Assembly (NCBI GenBank): GCA_030068145.1
Contig: JAPJBO010000088.1
Coordinates: 352,749-416,748, forward strand
Direction of reading: 5' to 3'
Source of the DNA: Diplonema papillatum
Lineage: Eukaryota > Euglenozoa > Diplonemea > Diplonemida > Diplonemidae
Length of the DNA: 64,000 nt
A model generated the notes under the pieces. The model saw only the letters and a list, made by a program, of their open reading frames with translations. It had not been told where the DNA came from and did no database searches. Below are positions 8,956-19,607 of this stretch, one piece after another. The translations under genes were made by a program, and so were the position numbers. Numbering within the stretch: the first letter of the stretch is position 1; each line of letters starts with the position of its first letter.

Positions 8956-11240
8956 TAAGAATGGTCAGGAGTGAACCAGAAGTGCCAGTAACCCGAGCTG
9001 AACTGGGCTCTTCGGAAGACAAAGCTGCAAAGCTTCTCCCTTCCTACAACTAAGAATGGTCAGGAGTGAACCAGAAGTGCCAGTAACCCGAGCTGAACTG
9101 GGCTCTTCGGAAGACAAAGCTGCAAAGCTTCTCCCTTCCTACAACTAAGAATGGTCAGGAGTGAACCAGAAGTGCCAGTAACCCGAGCTGAACTGGGCTC
9201 TTCGGAAGACAAAGCTGCAAAGCTTCTCCCTTCCTACAACTAAGAATGGTCAGGAGTGAACCAGAAGTGCCAGTAACCCGAGCTGAACTGGGCTCTTCGG
9301 GAGACAAAGCTGCAAAGCTTCTCCCTTCCTACAACTAAGAATGGTCAGGAGTGAACCAGAAGTGCCAGTAACCCGAGCTGAACTGGGCTTTTCGGGAGAC
9401 AAAGCTGCAAAGCTTCTCCCTTCCTACAACGACGAATGGTCAGGAGTGAACCAGAAGTGCCAGTAACCCGAGCTGAACTGGGCTTTTCGGGAGACAAAGC
9501 TGCAAAGCTTCTCCCTTCCTACAACTAAGAATGGTCAGGAGTGAACCAGAAGTGCCAGTAACCCGAGCTGAACTGAGACAAAGCTGCAAAGCTTCTCCCT
9601 TCCTACAACTAAGAATGGTCAGGAGTGAACCAGAAGTGCCAGTAACCCGAGCTGAACTGGGCTCTGCTGCAAAGCTTTTCCCTTCCTACAACTACGAATG
9701 GTCAGGAGTGAACCAGAAGTGCCAGTAACCCGAGCTGAACTGGGCTTTTCGGGAGACAAAGCTGCAAAGCTTCTCCCTTCCTACAACTAAGAATGGTCAG
9801 GAGTGAACCAGAAGTGCCAGTAACCCGAGCTGAACTGAGACAAAGCTGCAAAGCTTCTCCCTTCCTACAACTAAGAATGGTCAGGAGTGAACCAGAAGTG
9901 CCAGTAACCCGAGCTGAACTGGGCTCTGCTGCAAAGCTTTTCCCTTCCTACAACTACGAATGGTCAGGAGTGAACCAGAAGTGCCAGTAACCCGAGCTGA
10001 ACTGGGCTTTTCGGGAGACAAAGCTGCAAAGCTTCTCCCTTCCTACAACGACGAATGGTCAGGAGTGAACCAGAAGTGCCAGTAACCCGAGCTGAACTGG
10101 GCTTTTCGGGAGACAAAGCTGCAAAGCTTCTCCCTTCCTACAACTAAGAATGGTCAGGAGTGAACCAGAAGTGCCAGTAACCCGAGCTGAACTGAGACAA
10201 AGCTGCAAAGCTTCTCCCTTCCTACAACTAAGAATGGTCAGGAGTGAACCAGAAGTGCCAGTAACCCGAGCTGAACTGGGCTCTGCTGCAAAGCTTTTCC
10301 CTTCCTACAACTACGAATGGTCAGGAGTGAACCAGAAGTGCCAGTAACCCGAGCTGAACTGGGCTTTTCGGGAGACAAAGCTGCAAAGCTTCTCCCTTCC
10401 TACAACTAAGAATGGTCAGGAGTGAACCAGAAGTGCCAGTAACCCGAGCTGAACTGAGACAAAGCTGCAAAGCTTCTCCCTTCCTACAACTAAGAATGGT
10501 CAGGAGTGAACCAGAAGTGCCAGTAACCCGAGCTGAACTGGGCTCTGCTGCAAAGCTTTTCCCTTCCTACAACTACGAATGGTCAGGAGTGAACCAGAAG
10601 TGCCAGTAACCCGAGCTGAACTGGGCTTTTCGGGAGACAAAGCTGCAAAGCTTCTCCCTTCCTACAACGACGAATGGTCAGGAGTGAACCAGAAGTGCCA
10701 GTAACCCGAGCTGAACTGGGCTTTTCGGGAGACAAAGCTGCAAAGCTTCTCCCTTCCTACAACGACGAATGGTCAGGAGTGAACCAGAAGTGCCAGTAAC
10801 CCGAGCTGAACTGGGCTTTTCGGGAGACAAAGCTGCAAAGCTTCTCCCTTCCTACAACTAAGAATGGTCAGGAGTGAACCAGAAGTGCCAGTAACCCGAG
10901 CTGAACTGGGCTTTTCGGAAGACAAAGCTGCAAAGCTTCTCCCTTCCTACAACGACGAATGGTCAGGAGTGAACCAGAAGTGCCAGTAACCCGAGCTGAA
11001 CTGGGCTCTTCGGGAGACAAAGCTGCAAAGCTTCTCCCTTCCTACAACTAAGAATAGTCAGGAGTGAACCAGAAGTGCCAGTAACCCGAGCTGAACTGGG
11101 CTCTTCGGGAGACAAAGCTGCAAAGCTTCTCCCTTCCTACAACGACGAATGGTCAGGAGTGAACCAGAAGTGCCAGTAACCCGAGCTGAACTGGCTCTTC
11201 GGAAGACAAAGCTGCAAAGCTTCTCCCTTCCTACAAAGGT
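8956..11240 (+). repeat. 95-bp satellite array with higher-order repeats
   Basis: About 25 head-to-tail units of a 95-bp repeat that includes AATGGTCAGGAGTGAACCAG, AAGTGCCAGTAACCCGAGCT and GCAAAGCTTCTCCCTTCCTA. Variants are 84 bp (lacking GGCTCTTCGGG) and 83 bp (GGCTCTGCTGC). The order 84-83-95 forms a 262-bp block seen at 9531, 9793, 10150 and 10412, some followed by extra 95-bp units. The period is not a multiple of three, so the repeated 65-residue frames are by-products and not a protein. Unit identity is very high, which suggests recent amplification. Confidence 0.95.
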
Positions 11241-11818
11241 TGAAGGTCGGGCTGTGCGTCACATGCTGCAGCAGATGAGGGACGGTCCGGTCGAGTGCAT
11301 AGATGCGAATGAGTGCAAGCGCCGAAAACACGGCGTACGAAGTGGTATTGTTGCAGACGCGGTCACGACCACCACCAGACATCGCAACGACGCAAGCAAC
11401 AACGTCGCAGGAAACACGAGGACTCGCCACTGCAACACCCGGAGGCGAGTCGAAGTTTCAAAGCGGGCCAGCGTCGACCGGCAGCGGTCACAGTGCAAGC
11501 CTCTCGCAGAACTCCCGAAAGACACCACTCCGAAACGGGGCGGTCTCTCCGACCATCAGCGAGGAAGACGCCTGCGCCGATGCCAGCAAAAACGAAGACG
11601 AGGAACAAAGACCCAACACAAGAAGATGTATCCAATGGCACGCGTGAAATCGAAGGCAGGGTTTGCCGAAGCATGCGCACCAGCACGGAAGTGAAAGGAC
11701 GCAAAGGCGACCGCGCGAAGACGATGATTCGAATGAGTGCAAGCGCCTGAAGCACGACACACGTGGTGACTGATGCAGGCCATTGCTACAGATACTCTGC
11801 TTTCCAACTTCAAACTTT
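11241..11818. repeat. Repeat R5 region after the satellite
   Basis: Inverted relative of 1840-2060. It shares GAATGAGTGCAAGCGCC, GAATCGAAGGCAGGGTTTGC-like and GCGACCGCGCGAAGACGATG segments in reverse orientation. Arginine- and lysine-rich open frames on both strands follow from base composition and are not shared with the other copy. I see no gene. Confidence 0.5.
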
Positions 11819-12902
11819 TCACGGTACACCACGGTCCATCAGACCGGCTTGCCGACCTTCTTCATTCCTGATCTGGGGGCATTGCCTTACCTTCCTTGAC
11901 CTTGAGACGTGAATGGGAAACAGCGGTATTTTCTTTGTTCTGCTGTGGTTGAGGCTTCCTTATACGCGCGTTTGTTTTCGAAAGAGAAACGTTTCGAACC
12001 GTGTGGTGGACGACCAAAGGCCACAACACACAATCCAGTCTTGCAAGGGGGAAGGGAGCCAAGCACAATTCAACTCGCACCGTAGGCGGTAACGCACCGT
12101 CTGACCGGTGATTCTGAACCAATCAGTCTGATAAAGTGGGTCGTTGGCGTATGACTGTATTCAAACGCGCGAGTTTTTATTTATTTTTAGCCCGAAAACT
12201 GGTTTCACGGAAGCCAAGTCATGTGCGGGGTACGCTCGTTGACCGCGCCTCTCGACCGCTCCAGAACCTTCCGGGCAATCCCCGCGGGTCACATGCCAGC
12301 CTTACACCACCGTGTGTTGTGTTCTCACTCAGGACTTTGACCTGTTGTGTTTGTGTGTCTTGTCGTGTAGGGGTAGACCCGTATGACCTCACGTCCGTTC
12401 AACACGTGGTTCGGTAGTTACGGGATCCCTTCGGTTCTTTGTCTGGCTGCTTTTGTCGAGCATTTCCTTCCGAGCTGGCGTTATGTAAAAAACTGCTGAC
12501 CGCCTAGCTTCTAAATTATAGGAGCGGTCCATCCTCCTCTGATAGACGTTGAGTCACCGAGATGGTTTGGATTGGAACGCAAAAGATCTGTGGCGATAAT
12601 CATGTATCGTCATTGCAGATGACGCCTTTGGATCCCTTGCCAAGCCTTGCTGCTCCGTTGAGCAGCAACCTTAGCGCAACAGTGCCTCGGAGGTGAGAGA
12701 TTCCCAGAGGAAGCTCGCCGATGATTCTGGCCTAGACCAGGCGGAGAACCTTGGAGCTTCATAGAATTGCTTGGAATCTCATGGAATTGCTGTCCACGCA
12801 AGCAGGGGATGGACCTAATAGACCATGGCGTACCGTGGTACACCGTGCTAGGCAGCGGCATGCCGTTCCAGGGGCTAGCGGTGGACCGGCTTAATATAGG
12901 CC
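11819..12902. other. Possible CACGGT-ended element or R4 repeats
   Basis: CACGGTACACCACGGTCCAT at about 11819 faces an inverted GTACCGTGGTACACCGTG at about 12828-12845. Both resemble the TGATAGACCGTGGTGCAC repeat ends of family R4 seen at 565, 1322 and 1759. Between them is unremarkable sequence with no coding potential I trust. It may be one element of about 1 kb or two unrelated R4 fragments. Confidence 0.35.
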
Positions 12903-13056
12903 AAAAAAGACAGGCGCTTCGTTTTGTTTGTGCGTGCCGGTTGATCGTTTTCCCACTTGCTTAACCACCAAAACACGATGCCTGCGTCATCTTAGCCTTG
13001 CACAATACATTGAAGGGCAACCCGCAAGATGTGTTAGTACTAAAAACCCGCGATTC
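12903..13056 (+). repeat. Dispersed repeat R1, copy
   Basis: Begins AAAAAAGACAGGCGCTTCGT and continues to CCGCAAGATGTGTTAGTACT, lacking the CAGGTAAG middle segment. From 13057 to about 14940 I see no gene: GT-rich sequence near 13437-13475, a poly-T run near 14621, and short unconserved frames only. Confidence 0.75.
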
Positions 13057-14949
13057 CCGAATATCACTCGGCAACCCCGGAGTTTGACGCAGACTTTTGC
13101 TTTTTCTAAAATGCATTTTGACGCCCCGTTTCCAAGCTTCTTCCCCTTCATAAGCTCGGATCTGGTGACCGGTTCGCCCCAGGCACGTGTAAGCTTTGAT
13201 TGAACGATGATGCGTTCTTTTCGTATGCGGTGCGATGTGGCGTTATAATGGACCGCTCAACATGCTTCCAGGCGCACTACTGACCTGGGGGTGGCTTAAC
13301 CACAGTTCCCTGTGCGATAGAGAACATGACAATTTGTGTGGGTCTTCTGTGTGTTCTCACGACATTGCCACTGTCGCTGCCGGTGCCATTGGGTTGTGTG
13401 AAGATGTCAACCCCGCTGTCACCACCCACCACTGCTGTTGTAGTGTGTGTGGGTAGTGTAGTGGTGGGTGGCAAGCATTCAGCGTCACTTAGAGTGAGCA
13501 TCGTGGGGATGGGTGGGCGGCTTCACCGACCCTCCTGGATCACGGTTCATTAATAAGCGACACCGGAGTGGCCATCTTCGGGTGACGCCCGGTCGTTGAT
13601 TCTTCCTTTTTCAAACCCCCCCACGAATTCCTCGCTTGCGTGAGGCGCACGGAAGAAGACGGCGGGGTGAGGTCTTGCTTTACCTTTCTCTTCTTCATGG
13701 AGACTGGCTGCTAAGCACCCCCCGACCGGTCGATTTGCCACTTTTGTGGCCCTATTCGCCGCGGTGCTGTCAGCACTTGTCCCGCGTCGGTCAAGTACAT
13801 GATGCTGGCGGTTGGGGGAGCGGCGACCGCGACTCAATTAAGGTGCGGTCAACAGTGTCGCCACGTGAAGGCCCCTCCATGACACCTACCGTCGACTACA
13901 AACAAAAAACTAGTATACACTTTTCCGACGAGGACTGACACTTGTACAAGCTTATTACCCCATCGCTATTATCCCGAGAAGGACACCGCATCTTTGCCCC
14001 TCGTAGTGTCCTCCTTGTTGCATCTTCGCGGTGCGGCCGGTTTCCGGCCTCCATACTGGTATGCTCACAAAGAAACGAGTGGCAAAGGTTGCCTGGGTCA
14101 GGCTTCAAAACACCGGAGCTCCATCGTATCAGCCATTTGCTGGCTGTAACGGCGTCTCGGCGTGCTTGTGTTCAGCGCAAGAACCGAGCCAAAGCGCTGG
14201 TCAATAGTAGCAGGGTGGGTTCAACAGCTCGTCCTCTCGGCCCGGCGGTACATTTGGCCACGCACGCATCGATGGGCTCACTTGTGCACCGCGCAAACCG
14301 CTATGCAGCCGCTACACACTACAGCTAAAGTAGCGGGGACAGAAGCAAGTAGGAAGGTGGAGCCTTTGCTGGGTTCGAACGACTCCGGACTGCCCGTTTG
14401 GCAAGGTTGCCCATTCGCCGAGAAAAGACGGGAGGTGCGGGGGTGCAAGGCTTCGCATTATTTTGTATGCTCGTCCGCCTCCGCTGTCGTACTCTGCAGC
14501 AGCTTTTTTGCGCGGCTTTGACTTGTCCGCGTGGCGACAGCCTTCACGCAGCAGTGTCGCCTCGTCGGCAGCAGTTGCCGCGGATCCTACTCCCTCGCTT
14601 CACGCAACGCCTCGCGTCGAGTTTTTTTTTTTTTTTGTATAAGCACCTGCTTTGTAGGAAATGCTTGAGGAGACTGCCAGTTGCGATAGATCAAAGGAGG
14701 TAAATGTGCTGTAGCCCACACGAAACACAGGTAAATCTGGGTTTAGTGGCGGGCGTAAGCGCTCAACAAAAAAGACCCACTTTGTAGTTGTATTGTTTTC
14801 TCCCCCTCTAGCCTCCTTCGAAATGAGCACAAGGCACTCCCTCGAGTATTTTTGAATCCGGTGTTCTTGAGTCACCGGGTGGCCATTGTCGTAATGGTTC
14901 CTTCAAGCAATCGTGTGCTAGTATGCGCATCGCAGCTGCGGGTTTTTCT

Positions 14950-16497
14950 TCACTCCGCCAGCAACAGCGACGCGGAGTCCTCGTCGAGCGTGTGTTCGCC
15001 GGGGGCCAGCTCCCGCATTTCCACGCACTCGCCCTCGGTCAAGTGCTGCGACAGCACGATACGGGGTGAGTCCAGCGGCGGATCTTCCTGCTCCGCGCCC
15101 GCCACACACTCGGGCACGGGCATGTCCACGACGCACGACGGGATGTCGGTTGTGTATCGGACGAACAGCGCCGCGGCCGCGACGCACACGACGGCGGACA
15201 GCGCGATGAGGAGATCGACGAGGAACGTCGAACCTTCATCATTTCGCTCCGCGGGAGAGTGGACGATGCAGAGCGTGTTGTCCTCGCCAGTGACGAGGAT
15301 GGGCGTCGTGAGGTACACATCGGTGCTGCCGGCAGGGAGGTCGAGGAGGGTGGCGTTTGCAGCGCTCAGGCCGACGAACGTGTGCAGGGTGAGGCTCGAC
15401 GTGGGGGGGCTGGCGTCTAACGAGGAGCACACCGCGACAACTTCGACCACATCCGCGTCGGTTCGGACGGGGATCAGGTCCGTCGGGGACGCGCACGCGC
15501 CGGTGAACGCGCGCGTGTTCAAGGACTTCGACCACGACGGCGAGAACGGCGACACGGCGAGCGAAAAGAAAACGAGCGAAAACGGCGCGAGGAGCACCAC
15601 CACCAGCGCCGGGCTCGCTGTCGCTCCCGACGACGGCGCCGCCGCGCCGCGGAGCAGCGCCGGCAGCGCCGCCGCCTCCGGCGCCAGGTAAAACAGGGAG
15701 CCCCGGCCACCTGGCAGGAGCCGGGTGGTCGTTAGCTCCCCTGGCTCAGCCCCGTCTGCGGCGGCGGCGGCGGCGGCGGCGCTGCCCTCGAAGAACTTGA
15801 ACGCCGCCGGCGCCGCGGGGACGCCTGCCGCGTCGCCGGTCACGTCGGCCACCAGCACGACGAGCTCAGCCCGCCCAGCGCGCGGCATTTCCGCGGTGCA
15901 CGCAAGCACCCGTTTCTTCGCTTCCCCAGCCCCCGCGACGATCGCCCCGTTTGCGTACCACCCCGCGCCCCCGGCCGCCTCCCCTGCGGCTGTTCCCCTG
16001 CGCAGCCAGAAATCGTTGCCGGCGATGCTGTACGCCCAGACCCCTTCGACGGCGAGCACGTAGCAAGCCACGGTGGCCGAATCCGCCAGCAAGGACGTCA
16101 CACGGCGGCCGCCCGGCGCGAAATCGCCTCCAAAACCGGATGCGAGCTTCAGTAGGTGCCCCGCCGCGGAGACGCTGTACGCGTGCAGCGAGCCGTCGTC
16201 CATGGATGCGCAGAGGAGGCTCTCGTTGCCGGCCGTCGAGATCGACGCCTGCGCGACGGCCCCGTGCAGCGCGGCTGCGCCAACAACGGTGACCTCCTCG
16301 GGCGTCACGACCAGCGCGCGCAGCTCGTCGCCGACCGCCGACAGCACCACCGGCGGATGCCCGCCGCCGAAGTCGGCAACGGCCACGACAGCCCCGACGC
16401 CCGTCCCGTTAACCCGCGTCACGACCGCATCGACCGCGCCCGCCTGCGCCGCCGCCGCGAGCGCGCAGACGGCGAAGACTGCCCGCGGCGCGTGCAT
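14950..16497 (-). CDS. Predicted secreted/type I membrane protein, about 515 aa
   Basis: One uninterrupted, very GC-rich frame. It could open at 16524, but the methionine at 16497 is preferred because it is followed directly by a signal-peptide-like stretch (RAVFAVCALAAAAQAGA). The N-terminal 250 residues alternate short beta-like and glycine-rich segments with DDGSLHAYSV and VEGVWAYSIAGND motifs, which resemble blades of a beta-propeller; that is inference. A hydrophobic segment lies around SPALVVVLLAPFSLVFFSLA. A second, convincing transmembrane helix, FLVDLLIALSAVVCVAAAAL, lies near the C-terminus, followed by an acidic cytoplasmic tail of about 65 residues. The likely topology is a large luminal or extracellular domain with a short tail. 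I recognise no family. Confidence 0.7.
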   Translation of the reverse strand: MHAPRAVFAVCALAAAAQAGAVDAVVTRVNGTGVGAVVAVADFGGGHPPVVLSAVGDELRALVVTPEEVTVVGAAALHGAVAQASISTAGNESLLCASMDDGSLHAYSVSAAGHLLKLASGFGGDFAPGGRRVTSLLADSATVACYVLAVEGVWAYSIAGNDFWLRRGTAAGEAAGGAGWYANGAIVAGAGEAKKRVLACTAEMPRAGRAELVVLVADVTGDAAGVPAAPAAFKFFEGSAAAAAAAADGAEPGELTTTRLLPGGRGSLFYLAPEAAALPALLRGAAAPSSGATASPALVVVLLAPFSLVFFSLAVSPFSPSWSKSLNTRAFTGACASPTDLIPVRTDADVVEVVAVCSSLDASPPTSSLTLHTFVGLSAANATLLDLPAGSTDVYLTTPILVTGEDNTLCIVHSPAERNDEGSTFLVDLLIALSAVVCVAAAALFVRYTTDIPSCVVDMPVPECVAGAEQEDPPLDSPRIVLSQHLTEGECVEMRELAPGEHTLDEDSASLLLAE

Positions 16498-16524
16498 CTT
16501 CCTTCGGCGCAGGTGAGTGTACAC

Positions 16525-18497
16525 ACAAAGGTGAACAACAAAAGAAACCGAGTTTGCGGAGGGGAGAAGTTGAGAAAATGAGGTCTTTTTCGCGGACGCG
16601 CGATCAGCGCATTCAGACCCTTGTGTGTGTGTGTGTGGTGTGTTTGCGACTTTCCTTTTTTTTCTAGCGTTTATTGTGGTTTTAGAGGTTCGGTGTTTTA
16701 GGGTCTCCGGTTGACCAGTGAGGCTGTGAGGGGTAGTGTGACGGATGTAGGTATGATTCTATCTATTCTTTAACTACGCTGGCCAAGTTTGTAATTGTTG
16801 CGCCCTTCACCAAGAAATTCGCTTGGAATTTAGTGTTGGGCCCCCCACGCGCACGAACGGTACGGTACATCCAGGTGGAGAAGACCGTTGGTCGCAATAA
16901 ACGTGTTGACCAACATACTGGTGGCACTGCTGCAGCCAGCAGCCCATCACGCCGAGCAGAGAGTAGACACGATGAAGTGCTTTGGCTGCACGATACCACC
17001 ACCGGGAAAAAGGTGAGGAATTCCTCATGAGGAATTCCTCACCCTCTTTTTTTTGAGGAACTCCTCGTTTTCGTTAGCGGGGGCACTGTCCCAGTGTTTC
17101 TCTGTTTCCTAGCTAGCTAGGTTCCGTTTGTTCGTACGTTGCGTGCATTGGGGATGTTTGGTTCGCTGGACCCTGCAAAAACGCAGAAGGCGGAGACTAC
17201 ACGGGGCCGAGGTGGATACAATTGACCGAGATAAGGACCAACGCTACCAATAGCAGCGTTGTGTGGATGAGAGTTATAGCACACGACTTCAAGTCGGTGC
17301 AAGCTTCTGCCCTATCAGCTCTTGATGGTATGGTAGTGGACAGGGGCCGACCGTTGTGTACGGCCCTTTTCACCGGCTGCCACGGCAAACGTGCGGCTTG
17401 GGTGGGGATCCTTGGCCGACACATTTGCGCCTGCCGTCTCGGAGCCTGATGCGACGTAGGTCATTACGGCATCAGCCTTCTGCACTGCGCATGCCGGCGA
17501 TACAGAACACAGGCGTTGAAGACAGTAGAGACGACTGAACTCAAGAGCACTGGCGTGCTTATTTTTCTCCTCCGCACCATCGCAACTGAGCAGCGCGCGG
17601 AAAGACAAAAACAGTTTCGGTCTTTTGAAGCAGCGAGCTCGTTTGTTGGTCTTGTTTGCTAAGTTGCTCGGTGGCGAGCTCCCGTGTGGGAGGAGGGCTA
17701 GAAAGACGCGGAAGTTTTGGTATTGTTAGAAACAGGCTCGTTCTATCCTCGATCAGCCCTTGGAGGGCACCCGTTGAAGTCGAAGCTGTCGGCAGGCTAC
17801 AGGCACGGCGATACGTGAATGAAAACACGTCGAGCTCTGCCCCCCCGAGGCGCAAATCGCAAGGAACACAGGGCACGATTCTCCCCGTGCACCCCACGAT
17901 AGCACAAACGTTAGAGTCGACGCTACGGTGCACAGCGGTGTGTGAATAAGACACTACGAACTCATCAGAAAAAGTCACACGACTTTCCCTCGCCCGCGGG
18001 TAAGTCCGGAAGGTCGTATTTCCGGTACATAAGACCTCTCAATGGTCTCGGGGCTATTTCTTTTCTCCCCAGCACTATTTGCGTTCGCATCTTCTCTTGC
18101 GTCCGCTATTTCGTCGAAAGACCTCGCTAGCAATAAGCGTCCTGCAATCGCTCGTGAGCGAAGTGTCGGGTCACATTCGATCGGTCATCGCCTCGCGGCC
18201 CTTTCACGCTCAAGGATGTGCCCCCAAGTTGGGCCTGAAGTTCAACATGCGCATACCGCAAGATACCCGCATCTAAAGGTGTTTCTAGGACGTCAAAACA
18301 AGCGATCGGCTTTCTTTTCAATAGAGTTCCTGGAGGAGACAATGCTCCTACGTGGAGGGACGAAGGGCGGGCAACGGATCGGGAAAAAGCCGGGAACAGC
18401 AGGGCTACCGTCTGGTGCATGCGCAGGTGTCAACGACGTTTTTCCTTCTCCGGAGCGGAATTGGAATCACGCTGGGGGTGTTGTACCCCACACGGCG
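16525..18497. other. Intergenic region with palindrome and R2 fragments
   Basis: Holds a (GT)n tract near 16620-16640, an R2-like fragment with GGTCTCCGGTTGACCAGTGAGG (16702-16723) and one with AATTCGCTTGGAATT (16814-16828), a perfect 30-bp palindrome at 17013-17042, and otherwise single-copy AT/GC-balanced DNA. Several short frames exist on both strands but none has recognisable domains. Confidence 0.6.
17013..17042. repeat. Perfect 30-bp palindrome
   Basis: GTGAGGAATTCCTC followed by ATGAGGAATTCCTCAC reads the same on both strands. It contains two copies of the 12-bp palindrome GAGGAATTCCTC, and a degenerate copy GAGGAACTCCTC lies at 17056. It resembles the iterated palindromes at the ends of elements elsewhere in the window, but I found no partner cluster. 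Confidence 0.85.
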
Positions 18498-19607
18498 CTA
18501 CGTGTCCAGCAGCCGATCTTGCTGCGGTCCTTCTTGGACGGTTGCCCGTTGCACGGCTGGCGCGGGGTCACCCGGGGCCCGCGTTTGCCTGTAGTCTGCT
18601 ATGACCACAAGGCAGAACCCGGTGCAAATGGCCACCATGCCCGCGATGGTGGCGGGGGACGAAACGGAGTCGTGCGCGTAGTAGTCGACGAACACGTTGA
18701 GCGGGATGCCGACGACTGTGCCCAGGGAAATGAACAGCGGGTACGTGAAGGCGATGCCGTAGTTGACCAGGAAATTGAACACGAGCGACGACGACGCGCT
18801 GCCGACGAGAATGGGCCACGGGACCTTCGCCCACGTGACGGACTCCCAGTGCAGGGAAACGACTGCGAGGAGGAGGAGAGAACCTATCGTCAAGGAATAC
18901 ACCCCGATGCAGCACATGAGGCACCCCACGCGCAGGGGGGACGGGCTGCCGAACTGCTTCTTGTAGTACACTTTGTACACTGCGGCGAGAAGCGCGGACC
19001 CTAGGGAAAGACACGTTCCGAACAGTGGATGAGGCGAGTTGGAATCCGAGGAAGATGAGTCGGACTCAGATGTCCAGGGGGAGGCGATCAGTACAGATCC
19101 TGCCACCGTCAGGAGCACGGCGGCCGGGACGTAACAAGACGACGCAGAGGACAGGTCCTTCACAGAAATCGAAGCATGCGGCGACGCAGGCAGCGCGAAC
19201 GCGCTGAGCGTCGCCACCCACGCGGGGGTCGTCCCCATGAACGCCGTCACGACGCTGGCGCTGGATTCCACCAGCGCCCGGGTGAACGCGTAGTTCGCCG
19301 CCGTCCACAGCCCGTAAAAGACGAGCATCCAGCCCACGTCGGCGCCGGTAAGCAGAGGCTCTTGCACCCGCGCGGGCCGCACATCGCCGGCGCTCGACCG
19401 GCGGAGCCCGAATGCAGCCCGGATAAGGGCGGGCAGGGCGAGTGCAACGTTGGTCGACGTCGAGAACCACACGACAAACAGCGGCGAATTGACCGCGTCG
19501 CCGTAGTCTCTTTGCGTGGCCTGCGACAGCTGCGTCGCACCGACCCAGCTCAGCGCGATGCCAAAGACGATAGCCAGCCCGGCCAGGAAGCGGGGGCTGG
19601 CTTGCAT
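18498..19607 (-). CDS. DMT-superfamily transporter, SLC35F3/F4/F5-like, 369 aa
   Basis: A multi-pass membrane protein in one uninterrupted frame. It begins with a hydrophobic helix (FLAGLAIVFGIALSWVGATQ) with no cleavable signal and has about ten hydrophobic segments in all. The segments GWMLVFYGLWTAANYAFTRA, SSASVVTAFMGTTPAWVATL, FGTCLSLGSALLAAVYKVYY and FNFLVNYGIAFTYPLFISLG match the two-repeat EamA/DMT layout. The NYAFTRAL, FMGTTPAWV and NYGIAFTYPLF positions are typical of SLC35F3/F4/F5-like carriers. A serine-rich loop (ESDSSSSDSN) separates the halves and the C-terminal tail is short and polar. Substrate unknown; some SLC35F members are linked to thiamine. The length fits the family. 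Confidence 0.85.
   Translation of the reverse strand: MQASPRFLAGLAIVFGIALSWVGATQLSQATQRDYGDAVNSPLFVVWFSTSTNVALALPALIRAAFGLRRSSAGDVRPARVQEPLLTGADVGWMLVFYGLWTAANYAFTRALVESSASVVTAFMGTTPAWVATLSAFALPASPHASISVKDLSSASSCYVPAAVLLTVAGSVLIASPWTSESDSSSSDSNSPHPLFGTCLSLGSALLAAVYKVYYKKQFGSPSPLRVGCLMCCIGVYSLTIGSLLLLAVVSLHWESVTWAKVPWPILVGSASSSLVFNFLVNYGIAFTYPLFISLGTVVGIPLNVFVDYYAHDSVSSPATIAGMVAICTGFCLVVIADYRQTRAPGDPAPAVQRATVQEGPQQDRLLDT

Noticed and set aside
9531-10609. Four identical 65-residue frames (MVRSEPEVPVTRAEL)
   Set aside because: They come from the 95-bp satellite, whose period shifts frame; no continuous protein is possible.
11149-11750. Basic, Arg/Lys-rich frames after the satellite
   Set aside because: Part of a dispersed repeat (inverted copy at 1840-2060) whose frames are not conserved.
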